This document shows, one piece after another, positions 1 to 8,297 of a stretch of DNA of 30,881 bases. The position numbers were made by a program, and so were the translations under genes. The stretch's first letter is position 1, and each line of letters starts with the position of its first letter. Source of the stretch: Candidatus Accumulibacter vicinus (lineage in GTDB: Bacteria; Pseudomonadota; Gammaproteobacteria; Burkholderiales; Rhodocyclaceae); the NCBI GenBank assembly GCA_002425405.1, contig DIME01000100.1, positions 16,157 to 47,037 of the forward strand, in the 5' to 3' direction. The notes under the pieces are model-generated. The model saw nothing but the letters and a program-made list of their open reading frames with translations. It was not told the origin of the DNA and did not search any database.

Positions 1-393
1 GCGGTCATCGTCACCACCCCGCAGGACATCGCCCTGATCGACGCGCGCAAGGGACTGAAGATGTTCGAGAAGGTCGGCATCCCGATTCTCGGCCTGGTGG
101 AAAACATGAGCATCCACCTCTGCACGAAGTGTGGCCACGAGGAATACATTTTCGGTCAGGGCGGCGGCGAGCAGATGTGCCGGGACTACGACACCGAGTT
201 CCTCGGTGCCCTGCCACTGGAACTCTCGATTCGCCAACTGACCGACTCCGGCAAGCCAACCGTGGTCGGCGCACCGGAATCGCGCGCTGCCGAGATTTAT
301 CGGACAATTGCTCGCCGTCTGGCGGTCAAGGTTGCCGAGCGCGCCAGGGACATGAGTGCCAAGTTTCCGAGCATCGTCGTCCAGAATACCTGA
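1..393 (+). CDS. apbC: Mrp/ApbC family iron-sulfur cluster carrier ATPase (3' end only)
   Basis: This is the last 130 codons of a P-loop ATPase of the Mrp/NBP35/ApbC family; the Walker A start lies outside the window. The family binds and transfers [4Fe-4S] clusters in the cytoplasm as a dimer. The visible part contains the family stretch LGLVENMS, followed by a CxxC pair (Cys codons at 121 and 130) that in homologues bridges the cluster between subunits. After that come GGGE and a C-terminal LGALPLELSIR segment typical of the family. The frame is open from base 1 and ends at TGA 391-393. It lies 112 bases upstream of dcd, a neighbourhood I regard as common in betaproteobacteria. Identification is firm; only truncation limits it. 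Confidence 0.93.
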   Translation, partial: AVIVTTPQDIALIDARKGLKMFEKVGIPILGLVENMSIHLCTKCGHEEYIFGQGGGEQMCRDYDTEFLGALPLELSIRQLTDSGKPTVVGAPESRAAEIYRTIARRLAVKVAERARDMSAKFPSIVVQNT

Positions 394-459
394 GCCAGGC
401 GCCTGCCCCTCGCTTCCGGGGAGACGTACCGAACAGTTTCTTCCCTGCCCCGGACACCG

Positions 460-465
460 TAGAAT
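460..465 (+). promoter_or_regulatory. Possible -10 element (TAGAAT) for dcd
   Basis: TAGAAT lies 41 bases before the dcd start codon in the apbC-dcd gap. No convincing -35 hexamer sits 16-18 bases upstream. The same hexamer occurs at similar distances before hisG and the UPF0114 gene, which is the main reason to list it. Confidence 0.3.
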
Positions 466-505
466 GGAGACCTTTCCTGCGCAAGCGGTGTTCGGATGAC
501 CGGCA

Positions 506-2203
506 ATGTCAATCAAATCGGATAGGTGGATCCGCCGCATGGCGGCAGAGTACGGCATGATCGACCCTTTCGAGCCGAATCAGGTGCGCGAGATCGATGG
601 CCGCCGCATCGTTTCCTACGGCACCTCCAGCTACGGTTACGACATTCGCTGTTCGAACGAATTCAAGCTGTTCACCAACCTGAACTCGACGATCGTTGAC
701 CCGAAGAACTTCGATCCGAATTCGTTCGTCGAGGTCAAGAACGATTTCTGCATCATCCCGCCGAACTCCTTCGCCCTGGCGCGCACCATCGAGTATTTCC
801 GCATTCCGCGCAGCGTCCTGACGGTCTGCCTCGGGAAAAGTACTTATGCCCGTTGCTTCCGCGGCGACACCCGCGTAGCCCTGCTCGACGGCACGGCACC
901 GACCCTGGAGGAGATGGCCCGCCGAGCGGAAGACGGTGAGTTGTTCTGGGGCTATGGGATTGGCCAGTTCGGCAGGATTGGCGCAGCAATGCTCGAAGCA
1001 CCTCGCTTCATCGGACGGGATTCATTGCTGGAAATCACTCTCGACAATCGAACGGTCATCCACTGCACGCCCGACCACGAGTTTGTTCTGCGCGATGGCA
1101 GACTCATTCCCGCGTGTCAGTTGCGTCCGAACGATTCCTTGATGCCCCTCTATCGCCGCTTGGTGCGTGGTTACGAAGCTGTCTATCAACCCTTGAATGG
1201 CCATCTCTACCCCACTCACCGCCTTGCCGATGAATGGAATATTCGGCATGGTATCTATGAAGATATTCCGGCTACGCACCGGCACCACAAGGACTTCGAC
1301 CGCCTCAACAACGCGCCTTGGAATATCGGGCGCATGCCGGCCGCCGAGCATATCCGCATGCACAATGCCAAAAGCTACGGGGCAGACTTCGACCCAGACG
1401 AGCACAGCTTGGCAATTCGTGGAGCCTTCGAGTGTCTACGAACCAGCAGGCCGGGGTGGATCGAGCACTTCTCGGAGGTCCAGCGCGAGCGCGCCACACA
1501 ATTCTGGAGCGACGAAAGGTACACGCAGGCGCGCGCCCGCTTGCGTGAAAAGCAATCGGAAAACTGGACCGAGGAGCGCCGCCGCCAGCAGCGGGAGTCC
1601 ATGGTACGACGCTATTCGGATCCACATGCCAGGCAAGCACAGGGAAACAGTTCGCGCGAAGCCTGGGCAAGAGACACGGGCGAACGCCGACAACGCCAGG
1701 CGGAAGTCGCGCGGGACATCAATCGGCGCGGGGAGATCAACGCCGACCGGGTACGTTGGGCACTCGAAAACACCGGTTCCATCCGTGGCGCCGCACGGCT
1801 TCTGAAATGCGACCGCTCGGTATTCCATCGCTTCCCGGAGGTCCTTGCCGCGTTTCGGGGACAAACACCGTACAACCACAAGATTGCCAGTATCCGGGAA
1901 TTGGCAGGGGACCACGACGTCTATTGCCTGACTGTGCCCGAAACTGGCAACTTTGCCCTCGCATCCGGGATATTCGTCAGCAACTGCGGCATCATCGTCA
2001 ACGTCACGCCCTTTGAACCCGAGTGGGAAGGCCATGTGACCCTCGAGTTCTCGAACACGACGCCACTGCCTGCCAAGATTTACGCCAATGAAGGCATCGC
2101 GCAGGTTCTGTTCTTCGAATCCGACGAAGAATGTGAAACATCGTACAAGGATCGTGGTGGCAAGTATCAGGGCCAGATGGGCGTGACCCTGCCGAAGATC
2201 TGA
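506..2203 (+). CDS. dcd: dCTP deaminase precursor interrupted by an intein
   Basis: The 565-codon frame encodes dCTP deaminase, which converts dCTP to dUTP in pyrimidine deoxynucleotide synthesis as a cytoplasmic trimer. Host sequence is residues 1-116 and 494-565. Joined, they give a 188-residue enzyme, the normal length. The N-extein ends in the conserved substrate-binding loop GKSTYAR. The C-extein begins CGIIVNVTP and carries the catalytic glutamate segment VTLEFSN. Residues 117-493 are an intein (separate entry), so the unspliced precursor has its active site split and should be inactive. The ATG at 506 matches the usual start of the family (MSIKSDRWI). The preceding ribosome binding site is weak. 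The frame is intact throughout, with no stop or frameshift. Function of the spliced product is very secure; splicing itself is inferred. Confidence 0.95.
   Translation: MSIKSDRWIRRMAAEYGMIDPFEPNQVREIDGRRIVSYGTSSYGYDIRCSNEFKLFTNLNSTIVDPKNFDPNSFVEVKNDFCIIPPNSFALARTIEYFRIPRSVLTVCLGKSTYARCFRGDTRVALLDGTAPTLEEMARRAEDGELFWGYGIGQFGRIGAAMLEAPRFIGRDSLLEITLDNRTVIHCTPDHEFVLRDGRLIPACQLRPNDSLMPLYRRLVRGYEAVYQPLNGHLYPTHRLADEWNIRHGIYEDIPATHRHHKDFDRLNNAPWNIGRMPAAEHIRMHNAKSYGADFDPDEHSLAIRGAFECLRTSRPGWIEHFSEVQRERATQFWSDERYTQARARLREKQSENWTEERRRQQRESMVRRYSDPHARQAQGNSSREAWARDTGERRQRQAEVARDINRRGEINADRVRWALENTGSIRGAARLLKCDRSVFHRFPEVLAAFRGQTPYNHKIASIRELAGDHDVYCLTVPETGNFALASGIFVSNCGIIVNVTPFEPEWEGHVTLEFSNTTPLPAKIYANEGIAQVLFFESDEECETSYKDRGGKYQGQMGVTLPKI
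854..1984 (+). mobile_element. Intein with embedded HNH homing endonuclease, inserted in dcd
   Basis: This in-frame element of 377 codons encodes precursor residues 117-493. Block A starts at Cys117 (CFRGDTRVALLDG). Block B is T188-P-D-H191. The C-terminal blocks F and G read VYCLTVPETGNFALASG then IFVSN, with Asn493 last and Cys494 as the +1 nucleophile. These are the residues needed for a class 1 (Cys1, Asn, Cys+1) splicing reaction. The penultimate position is Ser492 instead of the usual His, which may slow Asn cyclisation. Between the splicing blocks, H258/H260/H261, N269/N273 and H282/H286 form an HNH nuclease motif. An Arg- and Glu-rich helical stretch follows. A helix-turn-helix-like segment at about 412-443 (GSIRGAARLLKCDRS) probably binds DNA. 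The element is thus a full-length mobile intein, not a mini-intein. Boundaries follow from uninterrupted homology of the flanks and are exact to the residue. Activity is not shown by sequence alone. Confidence 0.93.
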
Positions 2204-2312
2204 TGGGCATGCGACCCTACACCCCGCAAGGTACCAGGGCAGGCAGGCAAATCAAGTGCGCTGCGCTGGTCGTCGCACTCCCGCCTTCTCACTCTTGATA
2301 CTGGATCCCTGA

Positions 2313-4550
2313 ATGCATTTCAATTTCCCGGTGATCGTCATCGACAAGGACTACCGTTCGGAAAACACCGGCGGGCTCGGGATTCGCGCGCTGGCCAAGG
2401 CGATCGAGAAGAAGGGTTTTGAAGTCTTCGGCGTGACCAGCTATGGTGATCTGACTTCGTTTGCCCAGCAACAGAGCCGCGCCTCGGCCTTCATCCTGTC
2501 CATAGACGACGAAGACTTCAGAAACGGCAAGGCCGACCAGACCGTCGGCAGCCTGCGCGCCTTCGTCAAGGAGATTCGCTGTCGCAACGAGGATATCCCG
2601 ATCTTCCTGTACGGCGAGACGCGTACCTCGCGCCACATCCCCAACGACGTGCTGCGCGAGTTGCACGGCTTCATCCACATGTTCGAGGATACCGCCGAGT
2701 TCATCGGTCGTTATGTGGTGCGCGAAGCCAAAGCCTACCTGGAAAGCCTGGCACCGCCCTTCTTCCGCGCCCTGACACACTATGCCGAAGATGGATCGTA
2801 TTCGTGGCACTGCCCCGGTCACTCGGGCGGCGTCGCTTTCCTGAAGAGTCCGGTCGGGCGAATGTTCCACCAGTTCTTCGGTGAGAACATGCTGCGTGCC
2901 GATGTCTGCAACGCCGTCGAGGAACTCGGCCAGCTACTCGATCATACCGGCCCGGTCGCGGCCTCGGAACGCAACGCGGCCCGCATCTTCAATGCCGACC
3001 ACCTTTTCTTCGTCACCAACGGCACCTCGACCTCGAACAAGATCGTCTGGCATTCGACCGTCGCGCCGGGCGATGTCGTCGTCGTCGATCGCAACTGTCA
3101 CAAATCGATACTCCATTCGATCATCATGACCGGCGCCATCCCCGTTTTCCTGATGCCGACCCGCAACCATTACGGGATCATCGGGCCGATTCCGAAAGAA
3201 GAGTTCCGCTGGGAGAACATCCAGAAGAAGATCAGGGCGCATCCTTTCGCGCGCGCGGTCGCCGCCAGACCGCGGGTACTCACCATCACCCAGAGCACCT
3301 ACGACGGGATCCTCTACAACGTCGAAGAAATCAAGGAAATGCTCGATGGCGTGATCGACACCCTGCACTTCGACGAGGCCTGGCTGCCGCACGCGGCTTT
3401 CCACGATTTCTACGGCGATTACCATGCCATCGGCGCCGATCGCCCGCGCTGCAAGGATGCGGTGATCTTTTCGACGCAGTCGACGCACAAGCTGCTGGCT
3501 GGTCTCTCGCAAGCCTCGCAGATTCTCGTTCAGGATTCCGAAGGGCGGAAACTCGACCGCGACGTCTTCAACGAAGCTTACCTGATGCACACCTCGACCT
3601 CGCCGCAGTACGCGATCATTGCCTCCTGCGACGTCGCGGCAGCGATGATGGAGGCCCCCGGCGGCACCGCACTGGTTGACGAGTCGATTGCCGAGGCGCT
3701 CAACTTCCGCAGCACCATGCGCAAGGTCGAAAAGGAATGGGGTGCCGACTGGTGGTTCAAGGTCTGGGGTCCGGAAGACCTTTCGGGAGAAGGCCTCGCA
3801 GACCGCTCGGCGTGGATCCTCAAGCCCGGCGAACGTTGGCACGGCTTCGGCCTGCTTGCCGAAGGCTTCAACATGCTCGACCCGATCAAGGCGACGGTCA
3901 TTACGCCGGGTCTCGATGTCGACGGAGACTTCGCCGATTGGGGAATTCCGGCGGCAATCGTCACCAAGTACCTGGCCGGGCACGGCATCATCGTCGAAAA
4001 ATGTGGTCTCTATTCCTTCTTCATCATGTTCACCATCGGCATCACCAAGGGTCGCTGGAACACGCTGGTCACCGAACTGCAGCAGTTCAAGGATGGTTAC
4101 GACCAGAACATGCCGTTGTGGAAGGTGATGCCGGAGTTCCTGGCCAAGAATCCGCGCTACGAGAAGCACGGGCTGAAAGACCTGTGCAAGCAGATCCACG
4201 GCATTTACGCGGCCAACGACGTCGCGCACCTGACCACCCGCATGTACCTCTCGGACATGGAGCCGGCCATGAAGCCGACCGACGCTTTTGCCCGTATGGC
4301 GCATCGCGAGATCGACCGCGTTCCGATCGACGATCTGGAAGGACGGATCACCAGCACCCTGCTGACTCCCTACCCGCCGGGAATTCCGCTGCTGATCCCG
4401 GGCGAGCGCTTCAACGCCACGATCGTTCGCTACCTGCAGTTCGCACGCGACTTCAACGAGCACTTCCCTGGCTTTGAAACCGACGTCCACGGCCTGGTCA
4501 AGGCGATCGTCGACGGCAAGCCGGTCTACTCGGTCGACTGCGTTCGCTAA
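2313..4550 (+). CDS. PLP-dependent Orn/Lys/Arg decarboxylase (biodegradative type)
   Basis: This 745-residue enzyme of the fold-type I Orn/Lys/Arg decarboxylase family (AdiA, LdcI, SpeF) removes CO2 from a basic amino acid to make a polyamine or agmatine. Residues 1-130 form the receiver-like wing domain. The PLP domain follows, with the cofactor lysine at Lys393 in STHKLLAGLSQAS, an aspartate region LHFDEAW, and a C-terminal domain with PYPPGIPLL and HFPGFETD. Length fits AdiA (about 755) and SpeF/LdcI (710-730). The C-terminal part (IMFTIGITKGRWNTLV) resembles AdiA more than LdcI to my eye, so arginine is my first guess, lysine second. The ATG at 2313 gives the normal N-terminus, but the ribosome site is weak. 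The TAA stop overlaps the stop of the opposite-strand gene. Family assignment is secure, substrate is not. Confidence 0.93.
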   Translation: MHFNFPVIVIDKDYRSENTGGLGIRALAKAIEKKGFEVFGVTSYGDLTSFAQQQSRASAFILSIDDEDFRNGKADQTVGSLRAFVKEIRCRNEDIPIFLYGETRTSRHIPNDVLRELHGFIHMFEDTAEFIGRYVVREAKAYLESLAPPFFRALTHYAEDGSYSWHCPGHSGGVAFLKSPVGRMFHQFFGENMLRADVCNAVEELGQLLDHTGPVAASERNAARIFNADHLFFVTNGTSTSNKIVWHSTVAPGDVVVVDRNCHKSILHSIIMTGAIPVFLMPTRNHYGIIGPIPKEEFRWENIQKKIRAHPFARAVAARPRVLTITQSTYDGILYNVEEIKEMLDGVIDTLHFDEAWLPHAAFHDFYGDYHAIGADRPRCKDAVIFSTQSTHKLLAGLSQASQILVQDSEGRKLDRDVFNEAYLMHTSTSPQYAIIASCDVAAAMMEAPGGTALVDESIAEALNFRSTMRKVEKEWGADWWFKVWGPEDLSGEGLADRSAWILKPGERWHGFGLLAEGFNMLDPIKATVITPGLDVDGDFADWGIPAAIVTKYLAGHGIIVEKCGLYSFFIMFTIGITKGRWNTLVTELQQFKDGYDQNMPLWKVMPEFLAKNPRYEKHGLKDLCKQIHGIYAANDVAHLTTRMYLSDMEPAMKPTDAFARMAHREIDRVPIDDLEGRITSTLLTPYPPGIPLLIPGERFNATIVRYLQFARDFNEHFPGFETDVHGLVKAIVDGKPVYSVDCVR

Positions 4551-6004
4551 CGGCCATCCGGTTGGTGCGAGTCTTCTGCGGAGGGTGCATTGACATCTGC
4601 TGCCGAAGAGTTTTCGACGAGGCGCACGACCCCATCCTCTCCGACGGCGGTATCTTCGAACTTCAACAGGGTGATCCGATGGTTGTCCATCTCGAGCACC
4701 GTCAGTTGTCCGCCTTCCAGTTGGACGGTATCGCCGACCTTCGGCACGCTGCCGTGCCTCTTGTAGAACAGTCCCGCCAGGGTGACGTAATCGTCGTCGG
4801 TCGGGAACGGAAAATCAAGCAGGGCGTCGAGGTCGGAAACCCGCATCGAGGCGTCGATTTCGTACTGACTGCCAAGCAGTTTCCTGACCCGCCTCGCCTG
4901 ACGGGTGAATTCGTCCTCGTAGTCGCCGACGATTTCCTCGAGGATGTCTTCGAGCGTGATGATCCCTTCGGTGCCGCCATACTCGTCGATCACCACCGCC
5001 ATCTGCTGCCGGGTACGCTTGAAGTCCTTGAGCAGGTCGCTCAGCAATTTGCTGTTGGGAACCACGTACGGCGCCTGCACGAAGTCGCCGACTGGACGGT
5101 GACTGACTTCCTGGAGCGTCTGGCCGGTGCTCTCGGCCATCACCGTCAGCAGTTCCTTGATCGCAACCACGCCGGTGATCCGGTCCAGGCTCTTGTCGTA
5201 CACCGGAAAGCGCGCGTGCGGCACGTCGCGGAAGATACGCAAGGCGTCGGCCAGGGTATCTTCCTGCGCCAGCGCCCGGATGCGCGTGCGCGGGATCATG
5301 GCCTCGCGCACCGTGTGCTCGTCGAGTTTGAACACCCCGCGGATCATCTCCGTTTCCTCCGGCGCCAGCGTCCCGTCCTTCTCGCTCGCCGAGAGAATCA
5401 TGCGGATTTCCTCGACCGACATCGTGAAGTGGCTGTTGTGGCCTTCGCCTCCGAGATTCTGCTGCCCGAAAAGCCGCAGCAAGGCGTCCGAAGACAGCTT
5501 CATGATGTAGATCAGCGGTCGGAAGGTGAGGTAGAGAAGGTTGATGATGCCGCCCACCGCCATGCTCATCTGCTCGGCCTTGTGGAAGGCCAGCACCTTG
5601 GGCGCCAGTTCCCCGGCAACCACATGCAGAAACGAAATGACGACAAAGGCGAAGACATACGAGACCGTATGCGCCGCTTTGACGAGTGCTTCGCTGTCGC
5701 CGAACAGGGCAAAGATCGAGACGAAGGTCGAATCCGTCAGCGTGCTGATCGTTTCCATCCCGACGGCGCCAAGGCCGAGCGAAACCAGCGTGATGCCGAC
5801 CTGGGTCACCGAGTAGAAGCGTTCCGGCTCATTGTGCAGCATCTCGACCCGCGCTGCGCGCTTGTCGCCTTCCTCGGCCAACTGCCTGATGCGGCTGCGG
5901 CGTGCCGAGGAGATGGCGATCTCCGAACCGACAAAAAAGGCATTGCCGGCGACAAAAGCCAGAATCAGCCCAAGGTTGATGTAAAGAAACGGGTGCTCCA
6001 TCAT
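4547..6004 (-). CDS. CNNM/CorC-type membrane protein (DUF21, CBS pair, CorC_HlyC domain)
   Basis: This is a hemolysin-C/CorC-like inner-membrane protein of about 485 residues. The N-terminal DUF21 domain (about 1-190) has several hydrophobic segments and a small-residue motif FFVGSEIAISSARRSRIRQL. A CBS pair follows at about 205-325 (VREAMIPRTRIRAL, HARFPVYDKS, VVIDEYGGTEGIITLEDI). A CorC_HlyC domain ends the fold, followed by an acidic tail. Family members are linked to Mg2+/Co2+ or Na+ movement, with the CBS pair binding adenine nucleotides; the transported ion here is unknown. I start it at ATG 6004 because AGGAGG (6013-6018) sits nine bases ahead. A longer frame starts at 6037 with a poor ribosome site. 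The TAG stop (4547-4549) overlaps the TAA of the decarboxylase on the other strand, so there is no room for a terminator between them. Confidence 0.9.
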   Translation of the reverse strand: MMEHPFLYINLGLILAFVAGNAFFVGSEIAISSARRSRIRQLAEEGDKRAARVEMLHNEPERFYSVTQVGITLVSLGLGAVGMETISTLTDSTFVSIFALFGDSEALVKAAHTVSYVFAFVVISFLHVVAGELAPKVLAFHKAEQMSMAVGGIINLLYLTFRPLIYIMKLSSDALLRLFGQQNLGGEGHNSHFTMSVEEIRMILSASEKDGTLAPEETEMIRGVFKLDEHTVREAMIPRTRIRALAQEDTLADALRIFRDVPHARFPVYDKSLDRITGVVAIKELLTVMAESTGQTLQEVSHRPVGDFVQAPYVVPNSKLLSDLLKDFKRTRQQMAVVIDEYGGTEGIITLEDILEEIVGDYEDEFTRQARRVRKLLGSQYEIDASMRVSDLDALLDFPFPTDDDYVTLAGLFYKRHGSVPKVGDTVQLEGGQLTVLEMDNHRITLLKFEDTAVGEDGVVRLVENSSAADVNAPSAEDSHQPDGR

Positions 6005-6324
6005 CTGTATGCTCCTCCTGTATTTTTCGTCGGCCATGAACCCAGATTGCTCCCTGGAGGGACAACCAGAACCAGCGCCATGGTGACCGCGTGCGCATGA
6101 TCACTTTTGCTTTTCTGCAGGTTTTCCCTCTGCTTTCGCCGCGGCGCCCGAATAATACGCCATTTATGCCCAAACTCTAGCACTTCATCGCAATACGGCA
6201 CGCTTCAGGAAAGCAGCGAATCACACCTTGCCCAGTTCCTTGCCGCGCCGGGCGACGCATGCGTGTGCCGCCGCAGCGGCCGCATTGCGGTAGAATGCGG
6301 GCTTTGTCGCGCAGGGAAAAGGCC
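6005..6324. promoter_or_regulatory. Divergent intergenic region between the CNNM gene and hisG
   Basis: This stretch of 320 bases has no convincing gene. On the minus strand TATTAT (plus-strand positions 6152-6157) is a good -10 hexamer for the CNNM gene but lacks a clear -35. On the plus strand TAGAAT at 6291-6296 lies 29 bases before the hisG start and is a possible -10 element, also without an obvious -35. The region also holds the AGGAGG for the CNNM gene at 6013-6018. I see no attenuator, leader peptide or T-box-like structure for the his genes. Confidence 0.35.
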
Positions 6325-6969
6325 GTGAACGGCATCACCATTGCTCTATCGAAAGGCCGGATATTTGACGAAACCCTGCCCCTGCTGGCCGCCGCCGGGA
6401 TCGAACCGCTCGAGGATCCCGAGACCTCTCGCCGCTTGATCATTCCGACCAATCGGGAAAATGTTCGCGTGGTCATCGTCCGCGCGACCGATACCCCGAC
6501 CTATGTGCAATACGGGGCGGCTGACCTCGGTGTCGCCGGCAAGGACATCCTCCTGGAACACGGCAGTGAAGGTCTCTACCAGCCGATCGACCTGAAGATC
6601 GCCAAGTGCCGGATGATGGTCGCCGTTCCTGCCGGTTTCGACTACGCGCATGCGGTGCGCCAGGGCGCGCGCCTCAAGGTGGCGACCAAGTACGTCAATA
6701 TTGCCCGCGAACACTTCGCTGCCAAGGGCGTGCATGTCGACCTGATCAAACTCTACGGATCGATGGAACTGGCGCCGCTGGCCGGCCTCGCCGACGCCAT
6801 CGTCGACCTGGTATCCACCGGCAGCACGCTGAAAGCCAACCATCTGCTCGCCTGTGAGCACATCATGGACATCTCGTCGCGACTGATCGTCAATCAGGCC
6901 GCGCTCAAGCTGAAACGCGAATGGCTGGCACCGATTCTCGAAGCCATCGCCGGAGTGGTCGACCCATGA
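6325..6969 (+). CDS. hisG: ATP phosphoribosyltransferase catalytic subunit, short form
   Basis: HisG condenses ATP and PRPP in the first step of histidine synthesis. The 214-residue product has the conserved start GITIALSKGRIFDETLPLL and the PRPP-binding loop DLVSTGSTLKAN. It lacks the C-terminal ACT-like regulatory domain, so it is the short form that in other bacteria needs the HisZ subunit; hisZ is not in this window. I chose GTG 6325, which gives the usual N-terminus; an upstream ATG at 6259 in the same frame would add 22 residues of no recognisable homology. A purine-rich AGGGAAAAGG precedes the start. The stop overlaps the hisD start in ATGA (6966-6969), pointing to translational coupling. 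Confidence 0.95.
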   Translation: MNGITIALSKGRIFDETLPLLAAAGIEPLEDPETSRRLIIPTNRENVRVVIVRATDTPTYVQYGAADLGVAGKDILLEHGSEGLYQPIDLKIAKCRMMVAVPAGFDYAHAVRQGARLKVATKYVNIAREHFAAKGVHVDLIKLYGSMELAPLAGLADAIVDLVSTGSTLKANHLLACEHIMDISSRLIVNQAALKLKREWLAPILEAIAGVVDP

Positions 6970-8279
6970 TCGCAATCAAACGCCTTTCCAGCACCGATGC
7001 CGACTTCAATCAGCGACTCGATGCCCTGCTGGCCTTCGAAGCTGCACAGGACGCCAGCATTGAACAGACTGTCGCCGACATTCTTTCCGAAGTGAAGGCA
7101 CGTGGCGATGCCGCGGTCATCGAGTACACCCGGCGTTTCGATGCCTTGAGCGCCAACTCGATGGCCGAACTCGAACTCTCGCAGAACGAACTGCAGCAGG
7201 CACTCGCCGCCCTGCCGCCAGCACAACGGCAGGCGCTCGAAGCGGCTGCCGAGCGGGTGCGCAGCTACCACCAGCGGCAGCCGCTACAGAGCTGGCAATA
7301 CGAAGACGAAGGCGAGAAAACACGCGGCACGATGCTGGGCCAGAAAGTGACACCACTCGACCGCGTCGGCCTCTATGTTCCCGGCGGCAAGGCGTCTTAC
7401 CCTTCGTCGGTGCTGATGAACGCGATTCCGGCGCGTGTCGCCGGGGTCAGGGAACTGATCATGGTCGTGCCGACGCCAGCCGGCGAGCACAACCCGCTGG
7501 TTCTCGCCGCCGCCGCGTTGGCCGGCGTCGATCGCCTATTCACCATCGGCGGTGCGCAGGCGATCGCTGCGCTTGCCTACGGCACACAGACCATTCCGCA
7601 GGTGGACAAGATCGTCGGCCCCGGCAATGCCTACGTCGCCGCCGCCAAGCGCCGTGTCTATGGCGTCGTCGGCATTGACATGGTCGCCGGTCCGTCGGAG
7701 ATCCTCGTCATTTGCGACGGGCAGACGAACCCCGACTGGGTGGCCATGGATCTTTTCTCGCAGGCCGAACACGATGAACTCGCACAGTCGATCCTGATCT
7801 GTCCGGAGGCGGGCTATATCGAACGCGTCGCCGCTGCGCTTGACGACTTGCTGCCGACGATGCCACGTCAACGGGTCATTCGGGCAGCGCTTGAAAATCG
7901 CGGCGCGCTGATCCAGGTGCGCGATCTCGACGAAGCCTGCCACATCGCCAACCGCATCGCCCCCGAACACCTCGAACTGTCGATGGCCGATGCCGAAGCC
8001 TGGGTGGACAAGATTCGGCACGCCGGCGCGATCTTCATCGGCCCTTACACCTCGGAGGCGCTCGGCGACTACTGCGCCGGCCCCAACCACGTCCTGCCGA
8101 CGTCCGGGAGCGCCCGCTTCTCTTCGCCGCTGGGAGTCTACGACTTTCAGAAACGGACCAGTCTGATCCGGGTATCGCAGGCCGGTTCGCAGACCCTCGG
8201 ACGCATCGCGGCAACCCTGGCATATGGCGAGGGCCTGCCGGCGCACGCGCGATCCGCCGAGTATCGGGTCGAAAGTTGA
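6966..8279 (+). CDS. hisD: Histidinol dehydrogenase
   Basis: HisD carries out the last two oxidations of histidine synthesis, from L-histidinol to L-histidine with NAD+, as a Zn2+-dependent cytoplasmic dimer. The 437-residue product matches family length (about 430). Visible motifs include VGLYVPGGKASYPSSVLM, the NAD-binding VDKIVGPGNAYVAAAKR, GPSEILVICD, the metal-site SQAEHDE, and RIAPEHLEL with the catalytic Glu-His pair. A longer in-frame start at 6921 lies inside hisG and is less likely than ATG 6966, which overlaps the hisG stop by four bases. The gene ends 18 bases from a convergent small gene. No later his genes follow, so the pathway is split in this genome. Confidence 0.97.
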   Translation: MIAIKRLSSTDADFNQRLDALLAFEAAQDASIEQTVADILSEVKARGDAAVIEYTRRFDALSANSMAELELSQNELQQALAALPPAQRQALEAAAERVRSYHQRQPLQSWQYEDEGEKTRGTMLGQKVTPLDRVGLYVPGGKASYPSSVLMNAIPARVAGVRELIMVVPTPAGEHNPLVLAAAALAGVDRLFTIGGAQAIAALAYGTQTIPQVDKIVGPGNAYVAAAKRRVYGVVGIDMVAGPSEILVICDGQTNPDWVAMDLFSQAEHDELAQSILICPEAGYIERVAAALDDLLPTMPRQRVIRAALENRGALIQVRDLDEACHIANRIAPEHLELSMADAEAWVDKIRHAGAIFIGPYTSEALGDYCAGPNHVLPTSGSARFSSPLGVYDFQKRTSLIRVSQAGSQTLGRIAATLAYGEGLPAHARSAEYRVES

Positions 8280-8297
8280 GCCAACCGGGATATCCAG

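Noticed and set aside
854..1984. Possibility that the dcd insertion is an ordinary extra enzyme domain or a sequencing chimera
   Set aside because: The splicing blocks A, B, F and G sit at the exact edges and the flanks rejoin into a normal-length Dcd without loss or gain of a residue.
2934..4490. Long open frame of 518 codons on the minus strand, antisense to the decarboxylase
   Set aside because: It is the mirror of a strongly conserved coding frame in GC-rich DNA; the translation is rich in Arg, Val and Asp with no domain and no ribosome site.
4562..6100. Open frame of 512 codons on the plus strand opposite the CNNM gene
   Set aside because: The His-, Arg- and Asp-rich translation shows no family features, while the minus-strand frame has clear DUF21, CBS and CorC motifs.
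6005..6324. Histidine attenuator or leader peptide before hisG
   Set aside because: No run of His codons and no competing hairpin set was found upstream of the GTG start.
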